Shown here in pieces: positions 48,897 through 57,636 of a DNA stretch of 64,000 nt. This DNA comes from Verrucomicrobiota bacterium (lineage in GTDB: Bacteria; Verrucomicrobiota; Verrucomicrobiia; Chthoniobacterales; UBA10450), in assembly GCA_003218975.1 (NCBI GenBank), contig QHPD01000099.1, positions 1-64,000 on the forward strand, written 5' to 3'. The notes under the pieces were generated by a model, which saw only the letters and a program-made list of their open reading frames with translations, ran no database searches and had not been told where the DNA came from. Within the stretch, counting starts at the first letter, position 1, and each line of letters begins with the position of its first letter. Both the position numbers and the translations under genes were made by a program.

Positions 48897-49682
48897 TTGG
48901 ATGGCGGTGTGCCTCCTCAGGATGAGGTGACTTCGTTGACCGGCATTGGTCCAGCAGTTGCGGGACAACAGGGGCGTGTCGCGTTTACGACGACACATTG
49001 GAGCATCGTGCTGGAGGCACAGATTGAATCGCCAGCGGCACAGGAAGCGCTCGAAAAACTTTGCCGCACTTATTGGCGACCCATCTATAGCTTCGTGAGG
49101 CGACAGGGGATTGGGCCAGAGCAGGCGGAGGATCTCACGCAGGGTTTCTTCGCGCTGCTGCTCGAACGCCGAGATCTGAACGTCGTCCGGAAAGAAAAGG
49201 GGCGACTTCGTTCTTATCTGCTTGTGTCGCTCAAACATTTTCTATCCGACGAGCGGCGTCGTGCGATGACTGCCAAGAGAGGCAAAGGTCAGCGACCGAT
49301 TCCATTGGAGGAGCTGGGCGCGAACGAGCGGGCCGATATTGAACCAGCGGATCCATTGACCGCCGAGCGAATTTACGAACGCCACTGGGCTTCGACAGTA
49401 TTGGAGCAAGTGTTCAGGCGATTAAAGGATGAATACCATGGGGCAGGTAACGCCACGTTATTTGATTGCCTGAAACAATTGCTACCGGACGAACCTGGCG
49501 CGCCATCACAGGGGGAGATCGCCGCGCGCTTGGGGATGACCGAAAATGCGATCCGTCAGGCGTTCCACCGATTTCGAAGGCGTTATCAATTCTTATTGCG
49601 GGAGGAGATTGCGCATACCGTTGCCATGCCCAGCGATATCGAAGACGAGCTGCGCCATCTCATTGCAGTGGTCCGCGCGTAG
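48897..49682 (+). CDS. ECF-type RNA polymerase sigma factor
   Basis: TTHWSIVLEA...LCRTYWRPIYSFVRRQG...AEDLTQGFFALLLER; region 4 GEIAARLGMTENAIRQAFHRFRRRY. Confidence 0.9.
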   Translation: MDGGVPPQDEVTSLTGIGPAVAGQQGRVAFTTTHWSIVLEAQIESPAAQEALEKLCRTYWRPIYSFVRRQGIGPEQAEDLTQGFFALLLERRDLNVVRKEKGRLRSYLLVSLKHFLSDERRRAMTAKRGKGQRPIPLEELGANERADIEPADPLTAERIYERHWASTVLEQVFRRLKDEYHGAGNATLFDCLKQLLPDEPGAPSQGEIAARLGMTENAIRQAFHRFRRRYQFLLREEIAHTVAMPSDIEDELRHLIAVVRA

Positions 49683-49789
49683 ACACGAATTACACGAATT
49701 GTCACGAATTTCATAAGACTTGAGTCAACCGTTGGATCAATTGGTGTGAATTAGTGAAATTCGCTTCTCGATCGATGTAATTTGTGTCT
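49681..49789. repeat. Type-1 word repeat, left flank of GxxExxY cassette A
   Basis: agacacgaattacacgaattgtcacgaatt (49681-49710) starting inside the sigma TAG; ttggtgtgaattagtgaaattcg (49741-49763); gatgtaatttgtgtct (49774-49789). Confidence 0.85.
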
Positions 49790-50158
49790 GAACTACTTTA
49801 CAAGGAAGAGGTTTTTCAACTCGTGGGTCTTTGCATGGAGATCCATCGTGAGTTGGGAAAGGGCCACGACGAAGTCATCTACAAGGACGCTCTAGTCGTT
49901 GAACTGAGTCGCGCTGGAATTCCGTTTTCGCGCGAGAAAAATTACGAAATCACATACAAAGGAGTTATCCTGCCTCACTATTACTACGGGGACTTCGTTG
50001 CCTGGGATAAAATTCTCTTCGAGGCCAAGGCCGTCGAAAAGCTGACCGACTCGCACATCAAACAAGTGTTGAACTATCTGGCCGCCTCGAACCTTCGCAT
50101 CGGCTTGCTGGTCAATTTCGGTGGCGATGTGTTGGAATGGAAAAGAGTTATTTTATAG
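49784..50158 (+). CDS. GxxExxY protein (PD-(D/E)XK nuclease-like), cassette A
   Basis: GHDEVIY; D...FEAK (YGDFVAWDKILFEAKAVEKL); GTG start lies in the flanking repeat, TAG stop starts the right repeat. Confidence 0.88.
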   Translation: MSELLYKEEVFQLVGLCMEIHRELGKGHDEVIYKDALVVELSRAGIPFSREKNYEITYKGVILPHYYYGDFVAWDKILFEAKAVEKLTDSHIKQVLNYLAASNLRIGLLVNFGGDVLEWKRVIL

Positions 50159-50257
50159 ACACGAATCGCACGAATAGTCACGAATGCGGCTGAGCAACTA
50201 GCGTGGGTTGGTGAAATTCGTGTCTGGTATTGGTGTGAATTAGTGAAATTCGTGTCT
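50156..50257. repeat. Type-1 word repeat, right flank of GxxExxY cassette A
   Basis: tagacacgaatcgcacgaatagtcacgaat (50156-50185), attcgtgtct at 50216-50225 and 50248-50257; 23-nt exact direct repeat of 49741-49763 at 50230-50252. Confidence 0.85.
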
Positions 50258-50331
50258 CATAAATAGAGGCGAGCGTAACGTATGGCAGAATTTTACGGAG
50301 TACAAAGGGGAGTGCCCGAGCGACTCCGACA

Positions 50332-53178
50332 ATGATTAGGGTAATCAGAATTTGCCGAAAGTGCGGCGCGAAAATCTTTTCTGACGCACCAGAAGGACTT
50401 TGCACCGGGTGCGTGCTGGAAACCGCGCTCGGGATGGCTGTAGCCGCTGGCGACTCGTCCGCCGTAGCCTCGGCGAAGGCGGATGGCTGCGGCTACCTGG
50501 ACAAGGTTGAAGGCGGAAATGTGAAGTCAGCGCAACACAAGATAGCCGCGCGCTCCGTGGAGATACTGGGAGAGTTGGGCGACTACGAGTTGCTGGAAGA
50601 AATCGGCCGCGGCGGCCAGGGCGTGGTATTTCGCGCACGACAAAAGAGTCTCAACCGCACAGTCGCGTTAAAAGTCATTGGACTCGGCCAGTGGGCGACG
50701 AAGGCGCATCTCCAGCGATTCCGTCTCGAAGCCGAGGCTGCGGCAAGTTTGGACCATCCATGCATTGTCCCAATTCACGACGTCGGCGAGCGCGAGGGCT
50801 GCTGCTACTTCAGCATGAACTTCGTCGAGGGGGGACAACTCGATGAAGTGGCCAGGCGCGAACCGATGCCGATCCGTCGCGCAGCAGAACTCATCGCAAA
50901 GCTGGCCCGCACGGTGCACTATGCGCACGAGCATGGCATCCTGCATCGAGACATCAAGCCGGGGAACGTTCTGCTTGATGCAAAAGGCGAACCGCATCTG
51001 ACCGATTTCGGGCTGGCACGACTGGTCGAATCGGAGAGCACCGTGACGCGCACGATGGAAGTTTTGGGCACACCCAGTTACATGGCGCCAGAGCAAGCAA
51101 TCGGTAACAACGCGCGCGTCGGCAGAGCCACAGATGTTTACGGGCTTGGCGCAGTGTTCTACCAATTGCTCACTGGCCACCCCCCTTTTGCTGGAGGGAC
51201 GACCTTTGAAACTGTGCGGCTGGTTTTGGACACCGAGCCGCGGAATCCGCGGCTCTGGAACCCAAAAGTCGATCGCGATTTGGCAACAATCTGCCTCAAA
51301 TGCCTCGAGAAAGATCCGCAGCGCCGTTACTCCTCGGCTCTGGCGCTGGCCGAAGATCTTGAACGCTGGCTAAAGCACGAACCGATTCGGGCGAAACGAA
51401 GCGGATTCTTCACGCACGGCCGCAAATGGGTGTGGCGGAATCCAACTATTGCCGTGTTGGTAGCGTCGTTGTTCGCACTGGCAGTGGCCGTGGGTGTGAT
51501 TATTTGGAAGAGCGAATTAGTTCAGCGCCCGACCCCGGTCAGGATCGCCGTGCTGCCATTTAAAAATCTGAGCACCGATCCGGAAAATGCATTTTTCGCC
51601 GACGCCGTACAGGACGAAGTGCTGACGGTTTTGGCAAAGGTCGCCGACCTCGAGGTCATTAGCCGAACATCAGCGGCGCATTACAGGACTGGGGTCGATC
51701 GCAATATGCGCGACATCGCCCACGAGTTGGGGGTCGCTTACGTGGTCGAAGGCAGCGCGCAACGTGCGGGCGATCGCATCCGTATCTCCGCTCAGTTGAT
51801 TAGTGCCCGCAGGGACACCCACCTCTGGGCCGAACACTACGACCGCCAGATCGCCGATGTGTTTGCCGTCCAGAGCGAAATCGCGCAACAGATCGCCGAT
51901 CAACTTCACGCCAGGCTTTCACCGGAAGAGAAAACAGCCATCGGCGAGCGACCCACCGCCGACTTGAAGGCTTACGCGCTTTACACGGAGGCAAGGGCAA
52001 TTGGCTCGTGGGACGACTGGAAGGGAGCAGAAAGAAGCATGGCCCAAAAAGTGGAGCTCCTGGAAGAGGCAACGCAGCGTGATCCGAAGTTTGTGCTCGC
52101 CTGGTGCGCCCTCGCGAAAGTGCAAGACGACTTTTTCGTTGCCGCGGGCGATCACACACACCTCGAGTTGGCGAAGAAAGCCGTAGACACCGCATTGCGA
52201 TTGCGACCGGACTTGGGCGAGACCCACCGGGAACTGGCACGTTACTACTTTTACGCTAACGAGTCCGATCGGGCGTATGACGAGCTGGCCGTCGCGCGTC
52301 GCACGCTGCCGAATGATTCTGAGGCGCTCTTCATCGCCGGCCGGATCGATCGCCACAAAAATCGCTGGGACGCTTCGCTGGCCAATTTACGAAAAGCGAG
52401 CGCACTCGACCCGCGTAATGAGGAGGTCACTTACCACCTCGCGCAGGATTACCGCTACCTGCGTCGCTATGACCTTTGGAAACACGACATTGAGAAACGC
52501 ATCGGCGAAGAGAGGACGGATGCATGGAATCAGTTGGGGCTGGCTGAGCTGAAATTGGATCAGGGCGATCTGATCGGCGCCCAGGCTGTTCTCGCGCAAA
52601 TGCCGCAGGACTGGAGTCCGACTTACGAGGTCTGGGATACTCGATTCACGACAGCCCTTTACCTGCACGATTATGATGCGGCCAGCCGGGTGATCGCGGC
52701 TGTTCCTGCGAGGTTCGCTGATTCCGTTATCGGTGGGAAACGCCCACGGAGTTGGGCCGACGGGCTGATTGCTCGTGCACGGGGCGATGGGCAGAAGGCG
52801 CAGGCCGTCTTTTCAGATGCGCGGAAGAAGGTGGATGTGACATGGGGCAACGGGGTCAAGGATGAGGATTACTTCGCGCAAATCGCAGGTCTCGATGCTG
52901 GGCTGGGCCGCAAAGATGAAGCCATCCGCGAGGCACGGCGGGCGGTCGATCTCATGCCGATTACCAAGGATTCGTGGACAGGTCCGCGGCTGCTCACCAA
53001 CCTGGCACTGGTTTACGCTTGGACCGGCGAGCGCGATCTGGCGATAGAGCAGCTCGAGAGACTCGCGAAAACTCCGGGCGGTCCAACCTACGGCGACCTC
53101 CGCTTCAATCCATGCTGGGGTTCTCTGCGCGGCGATCCGCGCTTTGAAAAAATCGTCGCCTCGCTCGCGCCGAAATAG
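50332..53178 (+). CDS. Ser/Thr protein kinase with Zn-ribbon N-terminus, TolB/CadC-like domain and TPRs
   Basis: CRKCGAKIFSDAPEGLCTGC; GRGGQGVVFRARQ; HRDIKPGNVLLD; DFGLARL; IAVLPFKNLSTDPENAFFADAVQDEVLTVLAK; TPR region. Confidence 0.95.
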   Translation: MIRVIRICRKCGAKIFSDAPEGLCTGCVLETALGMAVAAGDSSAVASAKADGCGYLDKVEGGNVKSAQHKIAARSVEILGELGDYELLEEIGRGGQGVVFRARQKSLNRTVALKVIGLGQWATKAHLQRFRLEAEAAASLDHPCIVPIHDVGEREGCCYFSMNFVEGGQLDEVARREPMPIRRAAELIAKLARTVHYAHEHGILHRDIKPGNVLLDAKGEPHLTDFGLARLVESESTVTRTMEVLGTPSYMAPEQAIGNNARVGRATDVYGLGAVFYQLLTGHPPFAGGTTFETVRLVLDTEPRNPRLWNPKVDRDLATICLKCLEKDPQRRYSSALALAEDLERWLKHEPIRAKRSGFFTHGRKWVWRNPTIAVLVASLFALAVAVGVIIWKSELVQRPTPVRIAVLPFKNLSTDPENAFFADAVQDEVLTVLAKVADLEVISRTSAAHYRTGVDRNMRDIAHELGVAYVVEGSAQRAGDRIRISAQLISARRDTHLWAEHYDRQIADVFAVQSEIAQQIADQLHARLSPEEKTAIGERPTADLKAYALYTEARAIGSWDDWKGAERSMAQKVELLEEATQRDPKFVLAWCALAKVQDDFFVAAGDHTHLELAKKAVDTALRLRPDLGETHRELARYYFYANESDRAYDELAVARRTLPNDSEALFIAGRIDRHKNRWDASLANLRKASALDPRNEEVTYHLAQDYRYLRRYDLWKHDIEKRIGEERTDAWNQLGLAELKLDQGDLIGAQAVLAQMPQDWSPTYEVWDTRFTTALYLHDYDAASRVIAAVPARFADSVIGGKRPRSWADGLIARARGDGQKAQAVFSDARKKVDVTWGNGVKDEDYFAQIAGLDAGLGRKDEAIREARRAVDLMPITKDSWTGPRLLTNLALVYAWTGERDLAIEQLERLAKTPGGPTYGDLRFNPCWGSLRGDPRFEKIVASLAPK
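50440..50496. repeat. REP-like nested palindrome embedded in kinase ORF
   Basis: GTAGCCGC (50440-50447)/GCGGCTAC (50489-50496) outside TCCGCC (50458-50463)/GGCGGA (50478-50483). Confidence 0.6.
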
Positions 53179-53183
53179 ACTTC

Positions 53184-53210
53184 ACCGCGGATTACACTGA
53201 TCACGCGGAT
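53184..53210 (+). repeat. Type-2 word repeat, left inverted flank of HicAB cassette
   Basis: accgcggattacactgatcacgcggat, 5 nt after kinase TAG. Confidence 0.85.
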
Positions 53211-53277
53211 AAGTTGGGAGACGGGCTTAACAGGCTGTATGGCAAACTCCTCACCCAGCAAACGTGGCAGCGACTGA

Positions 53278-53523
53278 TCACGCACGCTGCAGCTTCGGCT
53301 CGTTCTGAATCACGATGGTCGGATTCGGATTGGACGCTGGTACGGGCAAGCCTTGCTGACGCAGCATCTGCGTGTGATCTGCCATGCCCCAACGCGCTTT
53401 ATAAAGGCAATCTTCGATCGAATGGCCGATGCCGGTGAACCCTTCAAGGTCAGGAGAGTAAAAGCCAAAAAAATCAGGCTCCCCGGTAGCTTCGATAACG
53501 AGTGAATACGGCAACGTAATCAT
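53278..53523 (-). CDS. HicB-family antitoxin
   Basis: MITLPYSLVIEATGEPDFFGFYSPDLEGFTGIGHSIEDCLYKARWGMADH partial RNase H-like fold; immediately downstream of hicA. Confidence 0.8.
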   Translation of the reverse strand: MITLPYSLVIEATGEPDFFGFYSPDLEGFTGIGHSIEDCLYKARWGMADHTQMLRQQGLPVPASNPNPTIVIQNEPKLQRA

Positions 53524-53531
53524 GATTCTCT

Positions 53532-53732
53532 CTATTTTCCTTTCAGACCAGCAGCTTTCATGATCGCATGGCACGTGCCCGTCGGGACTTCTTTCGCGCC
53601 ATGGAAATCTACACGAATCAAATGAGGATGGCCAGCTTTCATGTAATAGCGAATCGATCCTTTCTGTTTTATCAGACGGAAGCCTTCCTGTTCGAGCAAC
53701 CGAATCAGCTCGCTGAATTTCATTCGCGGCAA
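53532..53732 (-). CDS. HicA-family toxin
   Basis: KFSELIRLLEQEGFRLIKQKGSIRYYMKAGHPHLIRVDFHGAKEVPTGTCHAIMKAAGLK. Confidence 0.85.
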   Translation of the reverse strand: MPRMKFSELIRLLEQEGFRLIKQKGSIRYYMKAGHPHLIRVDFHGAKEVPTGTCHAIMKAAGLKGK

Positions 53733-53840
53733 CGATAGCAGGACGGGAGAAATACCTGCAAGCCGGCAGCCGATTCAACGCGTCAACTCCGAAAGCATTC
53801 TTCGCTGCCTTGGTTTCCTTCTGTTTCGTTTGTTCCCCAT

Positions 53841-53867
53841 ATCCGTGTAATCCGCGACATCCGCGGT
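53841..53867 (-). repeat. Type-2 word repeat, right inverted flank of HicAB cassette
   Basis: Reverse complement accgcggatgtcgcggattacacggat. Confidence 0.85.
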
Positions 53868-53940
53868 TCCTAAATCTTCACCTTTCCGCGTAACGGGCGG
53901 CCAAATTTCGCGCAGTACACCAGTGAACGGTCAGAAACGG

Positions 53941-53957
53941 CTTCTCACGGTGAGAAG
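53941..53957. promoter_or_regulatory. Palindrome cttctcacggtgagaag upstream of S74 protein gene
   Basis: 8-bp arms CTTCTCAC/GTGAGAAG, 36 bp before the ATG. Confidence 0.35.
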
Positions 53958-53992
53958 TCGAAGAAGGCCAAAATAAGAAAAGGAAATCAAAT

Positions 53993-55183
53993 ATGAAAAA
54001 ACGAAACATTACATTCACAACGATTCTGCTGGTGCTTGGCTGCTTTTCGCTTTCGCCGACGGCTCGCGCGCTTAACCCGCCACCCGACGGAGGTTATCGC
54101 AACCAAACTACCGCTGAGGGTGATGGTGCGCTCTTCAGCCTTACAACCGGCGCCGACAACACGGCGATTGGTTTTAATGCGCTCCATAGTCTTACCATCG
54201 GTTCGGAAGCTACGGCCACTGGCTCTCTAGCGCTTTTTAACGACACAACCGGCTTCAACACAGCCTACGGTTTTAAAGCGCTCTATAGCAACACAGACGG
54301 GTTCGCCAACGTGGCCATTGGTCGTAACGCAATGCGGGACCACACGACCGGCGACCACAACACGGCCACTGGTGGTGCAGCGCTCTTATTCAACACGGAC
54401 GGCACCGGCAACACCGCCACCGGTCGTGCAGCAATGGGTTTCGGCACAACCGGCTCCATAAACGCCGCCACCGGTTGGCAAGCGCTCTTTAACAACACCG
54501 GCGACGAAAACACGGCCGACGGTGCTTTTGCGCTCTATAGCAACACCACTGGTAACGGAAACATCGCCTTGGGCGCTGGCGCCGGTGACAATCTCACCAC
54601 CGGCGACAACAATATCGACATCGGCAACGAAGGTTTTGCTGGCGAGGCCAACACTATCCGCATCGGCACGAGCGGAGATCAGACAAAAACGTTTATCGCT
54701 GGCATTAGTGGGACAGCGGTTACGGGTGTGGCAGTTCGTGTAAGCAGCAGCGGTCAACTTGGCACAGCGCCCTCCTCGGAGCGTTTCAAGGACGAGATCA
54801 AGCCCATGGACAAGGCAAGCGAAGCGATTCTGGCGCTCAAACCGGTCAGCTTCCGCTACAAGCACGAGGTCGATCCGGAAGGTACTCCGCAGTTTGGCCT
54901 CGTGGCTGAAGAGGTGGAAAAAGTGGACCCCGCTCTCGTGGCTCGCGATGCCCAAGGGAAAGTCTACACCGTGCGTTACGAGGCGGTAAACGCGATGTTG
55001 CTTAACGAGTTCCTCAAACAGCACCGCAATGTGCAGGAATTGGAAGCGACGGCTGTGGAGCAGCAGAAAGAAATTAAAACCCTCACTGCAAGCCTGAAAG
55101 AGCAAGCATCACAAATCCAAAAGGTGAACGCACAGCTCGCAGTGAGCAAACCTGCGCCGCAAATGGTCCTCAACAATCAGTAA
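53993..55183 (+). CDS. Secreted YadA-head-like repeat protein with C-terminal peptidase S74 intramolecular chaperone domain
   Basis: Signal peptide; repeats NTAxGxxALxxNTxG; C-terminus SSERFKDEIKPMDKASEAILALKPVSFRYKHEVDPEGTPQFGLVAEEVEKVDPALV. Confidence 0.9.
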   Translation: MKKRNITFTTILLVLGCFSLSPTARALNPPPDGGYRNQTTAEGDGALFSLTTGADNTAIGFNALHSLTIGSEATATGSLALFNDTTGFNTAYGFKALYSNTDGFANVAIGRNAMRDHTTGDHNTATGGAALLFNTDGTGNTATGRAAMGFGTTGSINAATGWQALFNNTGDENTADGAFALYSNTTGNGNIALGAGAGDNLTTGDNNIDIGNEGFAGEANTIRIGTSGDQTKTFIAGISGTAVTGVAVRVSSSGQLGTAPSSERFKDEIKPMDKASEAILALKPVSFRYKHEVDPEGTPQFGLVAEEVEKVDPALVARDAQGKVYTVRYEAVNAMLLNEFLKQHRNVQELEATAVEQQKEIKTLTASLKEQASQIQKVNAQLAVSKPAPQMVLNNQ

Positions 55184-55218
55184 AGCTCTGACCTAACAAG
55201 CAGCTGTATTTGGCAATC

Positions 55219-55254
55219 AGCCGCCACACTTTACCGCGTGGCGGCTTTTTGTTT
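55219..55254 (+). terminator. Rho-independent terminator
   Basis: AGCCGCCAC-ACTTTACCGC-GTGGCGGCT followed by TTTTGTTT. Confidence 0.9.
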
Positions 55255-55359
55255 GCGAAGCGGAGATGTCCAACTTTACGACAGCCACGTAACTCGACTT
55301 CGCTCGGGATAACAAAATGCCGGCGCTAGCGAGCATTCTCTGATAAAGTTGAGCGCCGC

Positions 55360-56994
55360 TTATTTTTCCATTCCGGCGACAGCGTGCTCGGGGTGCTCAT
55401 GTACACCATGACCGTGCAACGAGGGACGAATGCGCAGGAAAAATTCAAAGGCGTAACCGAGATCGTCTCCATAGTAGCGATCGAGACGATCGGGGCGATC
55501 GTTGATCGTGAATTGCGTGCCGAGTCCGATGTCGAGGCCGTTGCCATGCGACAAATCGCGCACGTATCCGATCGTGTATCCGCTCACTGGAAAGATGCGC
55601 GATTCATCCGGTGGATCGAGAACCAGTTCGTGACCGGATTTCTCCACGCGCTCCCAACGCGCGTAAACGGTGTCGCGTCCGCGCTGATAATTTGACTCGA
55701 CCAGGAACGATTGCGTTTTCCCTTCGCCCGTATCGTGGTTTTGGCCCCAAACAAAAGTGTTCGACCAATTGCTATCGTTTCCAAGCGGGAGGTTATAAAT
55801 GGCGGACGCAGTGGTGCGATGCCGTTTCAGGTCTGGCTCGAGCGCTTCAGGGCTTTTGATGTAACCGTACGAAACTTGCAGTGCCAGATTTTGCGTAGGG
55901 TTCCAGGAGATGCGGCCGCTGTAGGAATCGAATCGTGGCTCATCGAAATTGTAGCGGTCTTCGTCCGGCTCGCGCCCGGTAAACACGCTGCCTTCGACTT
56001 TGATGTTTCGCCAAACCAGACCGCCCGTGGCCACGCCGAAGGTGACGTGCGTCGAATCCTGCCAGTGATGACCGAGCGGTGCATCCGGATCGTCCATCGC
56101 CGATGGGCGGTGCATGAAAGTGGGCGGTCCGAGCGCCGGTTCGCCTGGATAACCAAAATACAAATACGCGCTCAGACTGTCTTCGAACTTCTGCGAATAA
56201 CTAATCGACAATTCATCGAACAAATCGTGCGGATGTTGCCGGTCGTGCAATGGTTGGTCGTGCCACGATTCGCCGCTTTGAAATAAGAGCGGATAACCGC
56301 GACCGCCCTCTGTCAGCGGATCTAAGCTCATCATTAAGCGCCCGCCGAGTTGAGCGCTGTCGCCTAGCGGATGCGAATACATTCCCATGATCCAATTCGG
56401 CGCATCGATCCGATCGTCCCCGCGCTGCGTGCTGACGTACGTGTAGCGCGGGAAAATCGCGCCATGCAGCATCAGCATGTCATTACCGAACATGAACATT
56501 TTGCCGTACATCGGAGATGAATCAGGCAGCCAGCTCGTGCCCGAACCTTCGCGGCTCATTGGATCCGCAATATCCACGGAGGATCGCATCGACATCTGCA
56601 TATGTGACATGTCGTGCGGTTCGTGCCCCTGCATAGAGTGCATTTGATGTGATTCACGTGGCATCGTTTCATCGCCGTGATGCTGATGCATTTCGTGATT
56701 AGCGTGCATCTTTTGCATGTCGCGCGACTCGCGCGCGTCGTTTTTGGCTTTTGCGTTAGTCGCCTTTTTTTTGAGGACCAATTTCATTCCGCATTTCGGG
56801 CAATTGCCGGGATGATCCATAATGATTTCGGGATGCATCGGGCACGTGTATTCCTGTCTATTCTCTTTCTCTTGCTCATGCTCGTGCTCTTGCTCACCAT
56901 GCGGGCGATTGAGGTCAATCGCCCCTACCTTCGCGCTGGTGCTAATCGCGAGCACAATTGCGCTGATTAGAATAAAAATCCGTTTCTGCTGCAT
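55360..56994 (-). CDS. Heavy-metal-binding-domain/Met-His-rich outer membrane beta-barrel protein
   Basis: YTCPMHPEIIMDHPGNCPKCGMKLV; MQKMHANHEMHQHHGDETMPRESHQMHSMQGHEPHDMSHMQM; C-terminal amphipathic strands. Confidence 0.8.
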   Translation of the reverse strand: MQQKRIFILISAIVLAISTSAKVGAIDLNRPHGEQEHEHEQEKENRQEYTCPMHPEIIMDHPGNCPKCGMKLVLKKKATNAKAKNDARESRDMQKMHANHEMHQHHGDETMPRESHQMHSMQGHEPHDMSHMQMSMRSSVDIADPMSREGSGTSWLPDSSPMYGKMFMFGNDMLMLHGAIFPRYTYVSTQRGDDRIDAPNWIMGMYSHPLGDSAQLGGRLMMSLDPLTEGGRGYPLLFQSGESWHDQPLHDRQHPHDLFDELSISYSQKFEDSLSAYLYFGYPGEPALGPPTFMHRPSAMDDPDAPLGHHWQDSTHVTFGVATGGLVWRNIKVEGSVFTGREPDEDRYNFDEPRFDSYSGRISWNPTQNLALQVSYGYIKSPEALEPDLKRHRTTASAIYNLPLGNDSNWSNTFVWGQNHDTGEGKTQSFLVESNYQRGRDTVYARWERVEKSGHELVLDPPDESRIFPVSGYTIGYVRDLSHGNGLDIGLGTQFTINDRPDRLDRYYGDDLGYAFEFFLRIRPSLHGHGVHEHPEHAVAGMEK

Positions 56995-57010
56995 GCTGCT
57001 GGTATGTTTC

Positions 57011-57071
57011 TGTAGTGGCAGCCGTGCCGGCTGCGGGTCTGCACGATGCAGGCGACACGCCTGCCGCTACA
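57011..57071. repeat. REP/BIME-like bipartite hairpin
   Basis: TGTAGTGGCAGCCGTGCCGGCTGC...GCAGGCGACACGCCTGCCGCTACA; reverse complement of the 10145-10207 architecture. Confidence 0.75.
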
Positions 57072-57102
57072 GCTGAAGATCCGCGATGCGGATCGCTGTT
57101 CG

Positions 57103-57636
57103 TTAGGCAAGAAAAGGCGGAGCGTGAGCGAGAAGGCTCCGCTGTAAGGTCAGCTCAGCAAATGAGCGCGCGCCGGGCGGCCCGGTGTCGAGCAACAACA
57201 GCGCCTGCGTGCGCAACGGACGCGCGATGAGCGCGAACTCTTCAACGCGAAGATCGACATCGGAAAACTTGGCGTCATCTCGCGCCCAACTTTTCGTTTT
57301 CGCGAAAGGAACAGCACGCAGGACTTTGCAGCACTGCACCTGCGATGATTGCTCTTTTTGCTTTGTAGGCTTGGAATGGAACGGGCACTCGGCTTGCGCC
57401 GAATCCGTCCTTGTCGCGAGCGCAGCAAACGCGCAATGATTCGAGATCGCGAACCAGGAACAGATCGCAATTGCCACCACGGCGCAGCGAATGCTCGCTT
57501 TCATTACAGCTGTAGTTAGTCGAACCATAGTCAACAACTCAAACATTTTCTTCAGCGGGATCGGCAATCGGCGCAACAGCACCCGAAGCAATTCCGCCCG
57601 GCGGCACGGCTTCGCTTGGTTCGACTGGTTTTTCAC
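57103..57636 (-). CDS. Small secreted Cys-containing hypothetical protein (start may be MKASIRC..., ~57503)
   Basis: Signal-like N-terminus; ECPFHSKPTKQKEQSSQVQCCKVLRAV. Confidence 0.5.
   Translation of the reverse strand: MKNQSNQAKPCRRAELLRVLLRRLPIPLKKMFELLTMVRLTTAVMKASIRCAVVAIAICSWFAISNHCAFAALATRTDSAQAECPFHSKPTKQKEQSSQVQCCKVLRAVPFAKTKSWARDDAKFSDVDLRVEEFALIARPLRTQALLLLDTGPPGARSFAELTLQRSLLAHAPPFLA

Noticed and set aside
48426-49238. Minus-strand ORF, 270 aa
   Set aside because: Antisense to the aspartic protease and ECF sigma genes, both supported by motifs.
49681-50257. Word repeats as a CRISPR or IS terminal inverted repeat pair
   Set aside because: No spacer pattern, no transposase ORF and no clear target-site duplication, so reported only as an undefined repeat-bracketed cassette.
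54160-54620. Regular repeats resembling a CRISPR array
   Set aside because: Repeats are degenerate, in frame and encode NTAxGxxAL head repeats; no identical repeats with unique spacers and no cas genes.
54386-55105. Minus-strand ORF, 239 aa
   Set aside because: Antisense to the YadA/S74 gene; its length comes from the repeats.
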